Shown in pieces: positions 49,745 to 62,100 of a DNA stretch of 64,000 nucleotides. Under the pieces are notes generated by a model, which did not search any database, had not been told where the DNA came from, and saw only the letters and a list, made by a program, of their open reading frames with translations. Within the stretch, counting starts at the first letter, position 1; each line of letters begins with the position of its first letter. A program made the position numbers and the translations under genes. The stretch comes from Mactromeris polynyma (Eukaryota > Mollusca > Bivalvia > Venerida > Mactridae), in contig JASFXZ010000007.1 of NCBI GenBank assembly GCA_032209605.1, positions 24,240,264 through 24,304,263 of the forward strand. Direction: 5' to 3'.

Positions 49745-50073
49745 ATGGACGATTGTTTGATTATCGTGTGTTTCTACGGTTTTTACGTCGTTTTTCGAAA
49801 GTTTGTCAGTTGTATACAATGGTCAGTTGACTTAACCAGTGCTCATAGGTTACCAACCCAGTCATGGCTTGCTCCTCTGCAAGCAACTGACAACTTCTCC
49901 ATATAAATCAGAGATCAGAGGTGGAGGACAAATGACTTTGTATGCAATATATTCTACCAAATCGTCACTCACCGTAGTACATTCGCCTCGTCCGGGGATC
50001 GAACCCACGACATCTTGATAAACAGTCTATCGTTCTACCGACAGAACTAACTGGGCGAGTCTCACATGGACGA
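49745..50073 (-). mobile_element. tRNA-derived SINE, Lys-like head
   Basis: On the - strand, head from about 50062: cccagttagttctgtcgg, tagaacgatagac, then B box gtgggttcgatcccc. The body contains agttgtcagttgcttgcag, gggttggtaacc and aaaacgacgtaaaaacc, a string I remember from molluscan SINEs. atggacga flanks it (49745-49752 and 50066-50073), a plausible 8-bp target duplication. A short frame at 49661-49906 overlaps it and is not a gene. Confidence 0.75.
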
Positions 50074-51839
50074 ACATCCAATCTATTGAACGAAGAAACT
50101 GGAAAGGGGGAAACCAGTTAATCTACATTTGGTACTAGGAACTCAATATTTGTTCTGTAGACTTAGATGGTGAAGATTTGAGAATTGGAAGTGGATTATG
50201 TACAATGCTTACTCAGTAATTAGTAAGCTTTATATTACTCTCTATCTTTGAGAGGCGTTCGTGATAACTTTGTTATAAGAACGAGTAAATAAGTCGTCGC
50301 CACGTGATAAAAAATGTTCCAATGTCACATCTACGCCACCGTAGATGACAGTCTACTATCTTTAGCATTTTTCTGAATGATATGAGGTTTCTCAAGTTCA
50401 TGTATATACTATATTCGCTGGGGTACGAATAAAGGGAAGTTTTACAGTTACTTTGCGTAATGTTTTTTTATAGTATTGCAATATTGTACAAAGTTTGACG
50501 CTACTAAAACTGTGATAAGAAAATTGTATATGTATTTGTCTGATGTGATACTCTGCAATAATTTTATTGTTGTTGTTGTTATTGTTGTTTTATTCATGAG
50601 TCTTGTAATATTGCACAGAAATTATGCAGATGATTTTATACATTTTTATGGATTTTTTTCACTAGCTTTGTGAATACATGCCATTTTGTACAGGAATATA
50701 CAGCAGATCTTACTTTCGTTTACGTTTAATATGCATTTTTTATCAAATGAATTTTGTTATTTAGGTAGGTAAGTGAACATAAAATCACAGCATCTGGTCC
50801 AGATATCCGTAAATGTCCGGAGATTTCCGGTATTCCTATCGCATCTGTTTTATGTTGTTTTCCTCTTTTGTACTGTAATGCAGACACGTGATCATGACAA
50901 CAGTTTATATATTTGAGTTAAGTGAGCGTATCTCGCCAATTGGTGCTTGAAATATATTCTCCTAATTATTATAAATAATTCCGAAACTTTGAGCATGTAA
51001 GCAGAAATGAACCGTTATTTATAAAATCTGATAGTTTGTCACACATTGACTGTATATTTATTAAAATATTTAGAATTTATTATGTAAAACAGTAATTCTA
51101 CTTAGCTTTCAAATACGTAATTATTTGAATGAACAAAACATTTTTATGCAAGCTACATGGGCAAGTCATGTTGGTCCTATTCTATTCAATCCCTTTGTTC
51201 CGACTGATAATGTCACGCTGTAAAAAATTAAACAATTAATTGCAAGCCATGTTCTCAATCTTGGAAATTCATTAAATTGAACCAAGTGAGTTAATAGGTT
51301 ATGAATGTTATGTTAAGCAGCACCAGTAGTAGCACGAATAGCAGCGTCAGCACAATTATCGTACCTGCCATTGCTAGAGCTAGCTTTGAGAAATAATATT
51401 TCTGAGCCATCAGCAGCAAGAGCAGAACGTCAGCTCCATATGCAATCAGTAAAACATAGACTGCGCAAAACTGTCTAGATTGCCTCTATAGGTGACATTA
51501 TGGTGAGAAGTCCAGGAACAGATGCCTCCATACTGATATATCATTAAGTCAGTTTTACATTATTTGTATGGTGCATGTTTATATGTTTCTCTTTTTTTCA
51601 TGTTAATTATCAATTATTTGTATAAAGATATTCTTAAATGCTAGTTTGTTTGACAATACAATTAAAGATAAAGTAACAAATGTGTAGTATCGTTTTTTAT
51701 TCAGGTAACATTCGTATAAACTGCTGTTTAAGAATCTCGATAGATTCCCTTTGAAAATGGCCAGTAAAAGGTATATCTAAATATAAAACATACATGTAGT
51801 TGAGTGAAGTTGTCGCGGCAATCGTACATCGTACATCAA
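50074..51839. other. No gene recognised
   Basis: AT-rich. A 65-codon hydrophobic frame at 50476-50673 contains a tgttgttgttat microsatellite and is not convincing. Confidence 0.4.
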
Positions 51840-52690
51840 CATTGAATACCGACCCAGATTGAATGCAGAGCCAGCACTGACACCGTTATTGGTCTTATAT
51901 TTTGAATACATATTTTAAATCGAACCCAGAGCTAGCACTGACAACTCTGAAACATGTCCGTGGCGAATACATATCTGGAAATGAATAATGAGTCAGCTCG
52001 CACATCGTTATTCGAGTGTTCTACATATTTGAATACAAACCTTGTATCGAACCAACATCTAGCACCGACATCAACATTCGAACATTTCCGTGGCGAATAC
52101 ATATCTAAAATCGAATAGCGAGCCAGCTCGTACATCGTTATTCGAGTTTTCTAAATATTTGAATACATACCTAGAAGCGAATCCAGAGCTAGCACTGGCA
52201 CCAACATTTGAATTTGACCGCGGCGAAAACATATCTGGAGATATAAAGCGAGCCAGCTCGTACATCGTTATTCAAGTTTTCTAAATATTAGAATACATAC
52301 ATAGTAGCGAATACAGAACTAGCACTGACATCAACATTCGGATTTGACCGCGGCGAATACATATCTGGAGATGAATAGCGAGCCAGCTCGTACATCGTTA
52401 TTCAAGTTGTCTATATACTAGAATATAGACCTAGTAGCAAACACAGAGCTAGCACTGACATCAACATTCGAACTTGACCTCGGCGAATACATATCTGGAG
52501 ATGAATAGCGAGCCAGCTCGTACATCGTTATTCAAGTTTTCTATATACTAGAATACAGACCTAGTAGCAAACACAGAGCTAGCATTGACATCAACATTCG
52601 GATTTGACCGCGGCGAATACATATCTGGAGATCAATAGCGAGCCAGCTCGTACATCGTTATTCGAGTTTTCTAAATATTAGAATGTTCAA
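51840..52690. repeat. 130-bp satellite-like tandem array, about 6.3 copies
   Basis: The landmark ggcgaatacatatct recurs at exactly 130-bp steps (51962, 52092, 52222, 52352, 52482, 52612). Each unit also has gcgagccagctcgtacatcg and gagctagcactgacatcaac. Later units are more alike than the first ones. The period is not a multiple of three, so it does not encode a repeat protein. Confidence 0.95.
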
Positions 52691-54049
52691 ACCAAAGAAG
52701 AGAATTGTTATTTCAGCGTGCTTCACTGTACAAAGGAGATGTATGCCAATCTGTGTAAATTGCCTCACCAATAGAAAACAACTTCACTTTTTGTAATTAT
52801 CTAGACCTTTACATAGTGGATCGTCAAAACATGTTGAGTGAGAAAGCTAGTATCCTGAAGACGGCTGAACACATGTTTGAAAATAAGGCGTTCTGAACGT
52901 TCTCGATTGTATTTAATATTAGATGGAACGATATTCATTTGGTCATTTTTTGTCATCTTTCTTGAACTTCTTGTGGACTGCGCAAACATCTGTCGATACA
53001 TTTGATACTTCCGATAGTTGTAAAGAAGCGTTGATAAACGTACACAAATTGAATTCACTGCTTTAGAGAGCTGCTGAATTTCGAAGAAGGTGAATCACTT
53101 TGTTGACAACAAGATGTGTGTTGTTTTAATTGTACTATACTAGCTTTACCAGTCGCAATCACCACGAGGACTATGAATGCATCTTATTCATGTATGAAAT
53201 GTTTTATTGCAGAAAGAAACGGCTTTCAAGTCTATATGAATGTTAAGGTACTCATAGTTTGATAAATAGCGCGCGGACGTATACATCACTAAGATCAGTA
53301 TGTAATAATGTTTAATTAGTATTCCCGCCTCTAAGCGCACGATGCACAAAACTACAAGAGAATTCAATAGATTATTTCCACTCATCTTTATCTGCAATAA
53401 ATTGTTATAATAAAATTACACTGAATATGCACTCCACGAAATTTTCACCCTCCTGTTGTGAAAGGAGCGAACTAAGTCGGTGGAAAACCTTTCGGCTACA
53501 CTTTGTATAAAACGTGACCGACAAGGGCTCGAGAGTGACATTCAGTCTGTTTTGTAAAGGGAGACTGTGTATGTGTTGTCCTTGTTTGAAACGAATAGAG
53601 TAGTCTCCCTCGGGTCATCTAGATGATCTCTATTAATACGTGTAAGCGTTAATATGAGGTTTTAAGTCGTCGGGCAGAAATGTCGGAAAAGGAAACAAAT
53701 GGCATTATTTTAAAGCAACTGTTATTATTGTAATGTGTAACCGTTTATAAAAAACTTGTTTTGTCTTATAACTGACAGACAAAACTAGTAAAAAAGCAAA
53801 TGTTTGTTAACAAATTTTTAACAAAACTTTTTTTTAAATTTTATGTTAATACAAATATCTTTTCTCGACAAATACAGAGACATGCATTATAAAATTAATG
53901 TACTCTGTGATAGTGCATATTTATTGAAAAGATAACTAGATAAAGTATATTTTTCATGTTCGTTTAGGTAAACAAATGAAAAAAAACCTGAGCATTATAT
54001 TATTTAATTATCATGCTCTGTTTCTCTTTCGGCATATTATTGCTGACTT
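52691..54049. other. No gene recognised
   Basis: Frames on the - strand at 52801-53058 and 53188-53397 are unrecognised. 53430-53650 is somewhat GC-richer, without a clear promoter. About 53916-54010 resembles 38338-38430, another small dispersed repeat. Confidence 0.4.
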
Positions 54050-54235
54050 TCGTAATCTCTCTTGTTCCATGACGTATCCCATCCATTTAATAAGCCCCTT
54101 GTTGTCCCCCCCTAAATTTTCAATTAATGTTTATCCTTTTTCCTTTGCACATCCTCAGTAGCTCATGTTTTAAAGACAGTTGTGTTCTTGGGTGTCTGTA
54201 CGGGGATGCATTGAATTGTTCGTACGACTTTCCCT
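54050..54235 (+). repeat. Dispersed repeat family A, copy 7
   Basis: cttgttccatgacgtatccc, then gccccttgttgtcccccc and the core variant gtctgtacggggatgcattg. The order matches copy 2. Confidence 0.55.
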
Positions 54236-56650
54236 TAAAAACTTGATATTACGACAACTCAAAAAGTACATTCAGTCCAAACATCGAATGTTCAATCAGA
54301 ATCCGAAGGATGCTCCGGTTGCGCCACAACAACGGGTATGTTTCACTTCTGGAACTATTTGGTTGACAAATAAATTGAAATAAAGGATATCACATTGTTT
54401 TTGTCCTCTTATTTTAAATAAATTAGTATATATCATAGTTATGTTTTAATGCCCAGTATACTGTTTCATTTGTTTCAATGATCTTGTTGTTGTTGTTTCT
54501 AAATGTTGAAACTATAAGACTTCTATTGCTATATATCTATTAAATATAGTCATGTCAAACAAACTTTAAAAACAGAAAGAAAACAACACGATTAGACGTT
54601 AGTCCGATGTTATTGAAGAAAATGACATGGAAAATAGGTCTGATTGAATACGTTATATTAGGTACAAGTAGAAACGATTTGTAAAATTATATCATTGTAA
54701 TAATGGTTGAAGAAATGTATAAGACATCGCTGTTTCTGAGCTACTTCTAAAATGTACCTGCTCAAAATTGGATGGAAACTGTGGTATATGTATGGCAATA
54801 ACAGCATATTTAATGTGTTATTCAGATCGTTTGTCAGACTGCATATGTGATATTGTGTATTTGATATTATGTATGTTTTGAATAGAGGAAAAGTTCGTAA
54901 TGTCGGTTCGTGGAGGACATATGCCACGAATAACCCAGACCGTTGACCCCTCGGAAACTTTTCATCAAACTTGTGATTTCAACTGAGCACATCACTGTCG
55001 GCACAAAAAGTATCCGGAATAATACATGTATTGCTTGTGACATTATAACTAATAATAACGGCAATGTAGTGGAAGCAGTGTCTATATTCAATGGTCTTAA
55101 CTTTTTCTGTACTTGACTGAAATCATTTTATAATGGAAAACCTTCCTGTCGTTGTGGCAGCCTTAACAAATGTTCGACTTATTGACATATTTTCAAGTGC
55201 GTAGCTGGTTGTGTTGACTCATTAGCTATTTTCAAAACTATCCTGGCAAAAAGTTCTAAACGCTTGGAACCGTCTGCATTTTCCTGAAGTGCAGATCATG
55301 CAATGGAAGATGTTACTGTATTGTCATAGCTATTGCAACATATGTCGGAGGCGTCATAGAAACTATTATCATTCCGCTTTGTTCCAAAAGCTATTTAAGA
55401 CGTTCAATATATAGTCGTGAAAGGTCTTAAAGTATGCAGTCAATTAGTGTATTAGTAGCACAAGGTGTTTACAAACAGTAACTGCAGAAACTATTGCTCG
55501 ATCTGGTCCGAATCTAAGTCATCTTCGGCTTATTTTCCATCGTACGATAAAATGACCACCGTGCAGTTCGGAGCTAATAACAATCGAACTCGTCAGGGAT
55601 GAGTTAGGGTAGCGTTTCAGAGCACTGCAACAGCAATAACATAATTTGCAACAACTGGTAGTCGACCTTCTGAAACATGGAACTCACTCCCACAGCGATT
55701 TTTACACGAATGTATCAATTCCACATAATAAGGTTGAAATTTATGTTAACAATGTTGGCAGATGACGGATGAAGGCAAACACACACAACATTGAGTGGCT
55801 GTTAATTTCCAATACAATTGTAATTCAGTCCATACATTGTGACATTGCTATCAAACGTCAAAAGTATTCAGATAGTTATCGTACATTTATATATCTAGAT
55901 GGAATGAACGCTTCTGAACTTTAATTATACCAATTAAGATGATTAATTAAAATACAATCGCGAAACAGTAGGTTTTTAAGGTATTTTACGATAAATTTCT
56001 ACAATTATTTGAAATTTCGAACTTGGTGTTTAATAATTCCTCAAGTACATGTATTGTACTTCAGTTTTACAAGTTTTGCGTTTCGAACCCATCCGTTACT
56101 ACTGAGTGGACGTTTATCGAACTTTCACGGATGATCAATATTGATTTGAACATCACTAGGATGGAAGGAATTAACGATGCTATTCTATTGTGGAATTTAT
56201 GGTCGTTTATTTTGTGAGACTTCAAACTCTATATATAAACGATGGAATTCTTTCCAAATTTCACAGATGATAAGTGACTGTTGATATGCCTCTCTTTATG
56301 GGTTTCTTTTTCAATGATACATGGAGTTCGATGTTTTCGATGTACAGTTCAAATCAGGCCTAACATTGTGTGTGTTGAGCTCAGTATTTATTATTGGTAG
56401 GGTTTCTTTAAAACTGTCACATATGATTGTCTTAAATGATTTTATACAATTTAATTAAATTGAATAATAAAGTTTTAATGTAATTTGTCATACTTTAATT
56501 TCTGTTTTTCATTTTCTCTCTCTTTATTGTACTATTCTTTGGAGTTTCTCTATTTGTTGCATTTCAATATGATACAATTAACAAAAAATGTATATGTCAT
56601 ACAAATAAAGTGTACGAAACATAATGTTTCATTCAATATATCAAATAGTT
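54236..56650. other. No gene recognised
   Basis: AT-rich. An exon-like stretch ending in APVAPQQR at about 54334 has both splice borders by eye, but no partner exon or family could be assigned. Confidence 0.35.
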
Positions 56651-56960
56651 TCACATTTCAAATGCAGTGTCCGTGTCTGAGTAATCAGTTGATTCGTCGG
56701 CGGTTGAGGTGGCCTCCTCATCACTCACATCTATAATGAAACATTCGACCCTTCTGTCGATGGGTATGTCATTATGACGAAAGCGGTTTTCCACATCCTC
56801 AACGTGCTTGCAGCATTTCTCCCAGATATGGACAGACATGTCTGAAATCGCATCTTCAGTAGGCATCAGAACATCCTACATCTTAAAACTCATATTGGCT
56901 GCAGAGCCCAAATACGTTCAATCGCATTTAGTTCTGCGTGGTACCGAGACAATCGCAATG
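56651..56960 (-). pseudogene. C-terminal fragment of a DDE-type transposase
   Basis: On the - strand, VSLRLSRYHAELNAIERIWA matches the end of the DDE_3/IS630-like catalytic domain (R-L-P-x-Y-H-x-E-L-N-x-I-E-x-x-W), followed after a frameshift and a stop by an open 71-codon stretch: IWEKCCKHVEDVENRF and then an acidic tail (DVSDEEATST, DYSDTDTA). The H-W/IW-KC--H-E arrangement plus acidic tail is typical of that animal transposase group. Upstream catalytic parts are absent from the window, so it is a remnant. Confidence 0.65.
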
Positions 56961-57284
56961 ACACTTTCATAAGATCATTTCATACACGACGATTTCAGTT
57001 TAAACTGATAGCAATTGCTTAACTAAATCATTTTAAAATAAGTAAGTACAAAGTATCAACTATGTAATTTGAATCTTTTAACACATTATCCACTACTGAC
57101 AATGCTGAACTATTCATTATTTGCATATATAAAATGCATACGTATTCAGGCACAGTATAACACATTCAAGTGGTGTGATATTTTCATGTATATTGATCAT
57201 GTATATGATCCACGAACACGAGATACATGGACAAATTGATTTTATTTCTGCAAAAAATTATATTCTACGATTTCAAAAAACATA

Positions 57285-57352
57285 CCCGTGGTGAGACTCC
57301 AACCTTGCGCATCAAATAACCGCGGTACTCACCACTAGGCTACAGCGATTAT
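57285..57352 (-). repeat. tRNA-like sequence, probably not functional
   Basis: On the - strand, gctgtagcctagtggtgag (A box) and aaggttggagtctcacc (B-box-like) at tRNA spacing, then gttttttg, which could stop RNA polymerase III. The anticodon and T stems pair poorly and the B box deviates from ggttcgantcc, so I take it as tRNA-derived debris. Confidence 0.45.
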
Positions 57353-59089
57353 AGTCATAAACGCATACAATACGAGCATATCAATTAGACAGTTAATCTT
57401 GTGATAAGCTGATTTACCTATCCAGGTATGTTTACATTGTCCGATTGCTTGTAAACAATGGTCAATTTAACGCCGGCGAACTATACCAGGAAAGCTCTAA
57501 CAGGATCTTGTTCTGTTTATATTGCAATGGATGGAGTTATATTATATTTGCACTGGTAATATTCATATAACAACTAACTGTGAATGTCATTCTTTTGGAT
57601 GTATTGTAATTAATATATCGTTATTTCGATACACACACCAACTAACCAGCACGTTTACGTTTTCCACTCGTAGTTAAGATCAGGTGTCAACACAGCTCCA
57701 GTCATTTATTTCTGTATTACTGATTCGATTATATTCGGTGTATTGTCAAGTGCATTGTATTAAATACATGTACAGCTTATTTCATAAACAACACGTTTAG
57801 GGGAGGGAAGTTCATGCCTGCCGACTAAATTCTTGTCATACCATTCTTGATAATAAAATGAGCCAACATATATAATTTTATGGCTTATATTTCATAATGC
57901 AATTACATGTAGTACAGTCATAAATGATTGATATTACCATATGAAATACTTATTGGAGCACTTCACGATTGTACATTAGAACAATGCTGTTTTTCGACAA
58001 TCAAAATATGAAACATTCAGGAACAAACAAAGAACAGAAACAAAACATAGCAACTGTTTAATTGTATTATGGGCATTGATACAACAACATTTCGGTGTTT
58101 CCATAAATAATATTATATACGCTACAAATTTGGTATACACAAACATGTACTTCATTATTCAGTCATGAATGAATCGAAAACTCGTTATTTAAACGTCTGA
58201 ATGGCTTGTAAAATCTCCACTGGTAAAAAATCAAGTGGCAAAATAACTGCACTTATGGCAAATGTTTCAAACACTCAAGATTATATTGAATTATCTAATA
58301 ATATTCAGAGGCAATATTATCTTATCAATGCAATTGTCCAAATTTACTGTTTCCAACTGAGCAGTTCATGCCATCACGTTCATCGGTTTTTAACAGGATC
58401 AATGCCTTTATCGCAAATGGTGTACGGAATTCAACGTATCTGTTTGAATTTTAGAAACTTAAGGGCCTCGCATGCAATGCCAATTTTCTCGAAGGTAATG
58501 TAAAGGGAAGTTGAAAAGTTCGTGAATCAATATATTTTGTCCGAAATAAGCAATATTCTCACCATATTGCGATCATATAGGACATTGCTCAAAACTGTTT
58601 ACTCACCATGTTTCACGTTTTTACTCTACAAGTATTGGTTAAATATTTAAACGACGCTATGTCACTAATAAGTGCAGAATACACAAGCTGATGTTGAAAA
58701 GCAATTATACAACACCAACTGTATAACGAAAAACTTAATCACGCGATAAAATGACTTGTCCATTTGGAAACAAAACGATGCTTCTGAGTTTAATGATTCT
58801 GCTTAATGAAAGACAAATGTAACGAAAGAAAGTCCGTTAAGATTGATTCAAAAGTTTTATAATCCTCACATATAAGTCCAGTTTAGCACATATGCGCTAA
58901 CAATCATTGTTAACCTATTTGTCCTTGACCATGTTTAACTAATCGCTTTAAAACATACGTTAACAATCAAGTATATAAGCTTGTTGAATAATTGATACAT
59001 GACTGTGTCTTTATCCGGAAGAGAAAAATAGAAAGAAAGATATAAAAAAATGTATCCAAATTGCGTCTTGCTCAGAAACGTTAAGAGTT
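57353..59089. other. No gene recognised; 3' flank of the EB-module gene
   Basis: A 100-codon frame at 58201-58503 (+) has no recognisable domain. The 3' untranslated region of the - strand gene should lie at its right edge. Confidence 0.4.
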
Positions 59090-59175
59090 CTACATAAAAG
59101 ATATTATATTCCAAAGGATCCACATCGATCCAAACACGATGCCTGTAGTAGCCTTCGTCGATGATGCACCTGATT
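59090..59175 (-). CDS. Terminal exon: Ser/Thr stretch and hydrophobic C-terminus
   Basis: Acceptor ttactttttag. Phase 1 from exon C gives Glu, then SGASSTKATTGIVFGSMWIL, WNIISFM and tag. Small residues (SGAS) before about 17 hydrophobic residues that reach the very end, with no cytoplasmic tail, is the layout of a GPI-anchor signal; a C-terminal membrane helix is the alternative. Confidence 0.72.
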
Positions 59176-62100
59176 CTAAAAAGTAAAATTGAACAAAATT
59201 CAAAATACAATACAATTGTTATTCATACGTTTCAATTCACATCATATCTAATCAATTATTTAGCATTCAAACTCATATTATGTCCTACGTCTGATGTCCC
59301 TTTTACCTAGGCACTATCTACATATGTTATGTATTTTACATGCATCCTTGTGCTTTTGGAATAGCTGTGCAGATTGTATGCGGCATTCCTGCTCAAATTC
59401 AATATTCATTGTTTCTTTGAACATCAAACAGTCTCTTACCTTCTACGCACTTATCGGCATTCTCGGTGAATCCAACATCACATTTGCATTTTGTACCTTC
59501 ACACATGGCGTTAACGGGACAGTCGGTTCCACTTTCAGTGCATTCGGTGTTGCTTACAGCTTAAATTACAAATACAGCGTTATCAAAGTGTTTATTTAAC
59601 TTCCAATGTAGTTTCTATTGTGAACAGGCGAATTAGTATAATTATATTCATTAACATGTTCCATTATGTGGAGTTGTATTTAGAGATATATCAGTGTTCA
59701 AACTTACAATAATATTGCCGATGGAAATCTAGAAACAAATACATTTATGTCAATTAAATACGTTTAAATACCGTCTGCTTTTATTTCGAGGAGAGGTGGT
59801 TTGTTAAGTGTAAGTGTAACTAGTAAGGCGTTTCTCCTACAATGACATTGGCATAGTCTCCATTAACTGAACCCATCAGTCTGTTTCAAAACTAACAAAA
59901 TTGTATTTACTCTCCACAAGCATTGAGTCACGGAACACTAGTATAATGTCGTGAGGGTACAATGACACACACGGGAATATATACGACATTTGGTTTTCAG
60001 AAAAAATGAGACAAAGCACATAGTAAATTTGATTGTAAATTTCACAAATTGCCTTTCCAAAGGTTACGAAATAAACAACAAACAATGAACATGGGTTGTG
60101 AACTGAACGCATTGCAGCGGGGACACGAAGACAACAAAAGAGTGGACTGCATACGAAGGAAAAAACAGACGAATTTATAAACCCGATGTTCTTCAAATGG
60201 TTTAGACAGTCGGCAATTTGTTAACTGTGATGTTTACCACGAGTTACAGTAAGCCCATGCATGCGAGTCAGGCCGACTTTGTATAATAACGGATAAAAAG
60301 TGTCGGTTTTGAGAAATGAACATATTAATGTATGCATTATACAGAAAATATGAAAAGTATGATAGTCAAGCTATTTACGTGGTCATTTGCCGCGAGATAA
60401 AATTCATGTTACCTGGGATAGGAAAAGATATCTGGTATCCTGTTATCGAATCATAATTAGTGCAAGTGAAAAGGATACATATGCATTTAAACTGATGTAG
60501 AATTTCGCTGTTTTATAACCTTTAAAACACTTTAGCGGAGGATACCGCATGTAGTGCGTACACTTTTGTAATTAGAAATCGACAACCATCTAATGATACA
60601 GATCGTACTATAATTAGTGACGCTGTAAAAGCACTTGACGCGGCATTATAATTATGTAATCGGCTCTAACGTGATTACCGATTATCAGTAATTGACGCGC
60701 GCGACATCAACGGCTATATGAGACGGCATGACTTGTTTATAATCAGTCCATTTGCACTACCCACCGTAGCACAGTGCTAGAACGTTCACCTAAGGATGGT
60801 CCTGTGTTCGACCCCTCTCTCGTTCTCTTTTTGGATGATTGCATCTGCAGTGAGAGTCCCGAGACAGATTACTCTAAGTTGTAAGAACTTGTTCGCAATC
60901 GAGAAAAAATGAAAAATAGTAAATATGTTAAATTTTAAAAAAACTTTATCTGAACGGTGTGTGGTAATGAACGCACTGGAGTATAGTAAGGTGCGTATTA
61001 AAGACGTTAATGTACGACTGAGCGATTATCACGGGCCGGTCCCGCTCAACCGTGTATTATCCTCTAAGTAATATTGCATGAGTAATATTTATTCTCGTAA
61101 AAATCACATACTCTAGCCAAACAGATAGAATGACTTCTCATTGGCATCGCTCGTATCATTCATTATACCGACGTTATATATGAATTCTGATTAATCAGTT
61201 CCGTGTTGTTTGAATTGTCCATGAAGTTTATGTTCATTTCATCATTTACGTGAATTTTATATAATTTTCTTTGTCTTTCCTTTATTTTACATACGTGCAA
61301 TATACGTGCACTGGAATCCTACGCACATTTTACATTCCGTATTTCGTAACAATGTGAATAATTTAACAGTGATTTGAATCATTTAATGAAAATTGTAGGT
61401 GCCCTATACACATTTGATGTAATCATAAAGTTGATATCAAAAAATGAACAAAATGTATTTTAAAAATAAATATATCATTTTTACATGTTGCACTCCTTTA
61501 GTTTGGTCGATATACATATTTTGCTGCAATGTTCACGTGATTCACGAACGTATTGTATTAGGAGTATAATAGATAATAGATTCGCATGTGTATATAAGTA
61601 TATAAAGTATATATATGAAGAAATGATGTAGAAGCGTGATAACAGTGGATAAATCTGCTGTCACTACATCTTACTTACTTAGAGTGCAAATGTTATTGCT
61701 TTCTACAAAGCCTTGGGCACATGCACATTTGCTTTCAGCACAAGCTGAATTTGCGAGGCCATCACAACTCCCAGTTCCTGAACAAGCCGTTCCATAAACT
61801 ACAATGTAAAACTTACACTATACGTATAAATAAGTAAAGAAATGTATCCAAATTGCGTTCAAAATACTATGCAATTGTTATTCATACGTTTCAATTCACA
61901 TCAGATCTGTTTAATTGTCTTATTTCACTTTTACCTAGGCATTATCTACATATATTATGTATTTTACATGCATCCTTGTGCTTTTGGAATAGCTGTGCTA
62001 TTGTATGCGGCATGCTCGGTGTATCCAACATCACATTTGCATTTTGGATCTTCGCACATGGCGTTCTCGGGACATTCGTCACCCTGTGGGCAGTCGGTGT

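Noticed and set aside
58935..59210. 91-codon frame on the - strand over the terminal exon
   Set aside because: It is in another frame from the phase-compatible terminal exon and ignores the acceptor.
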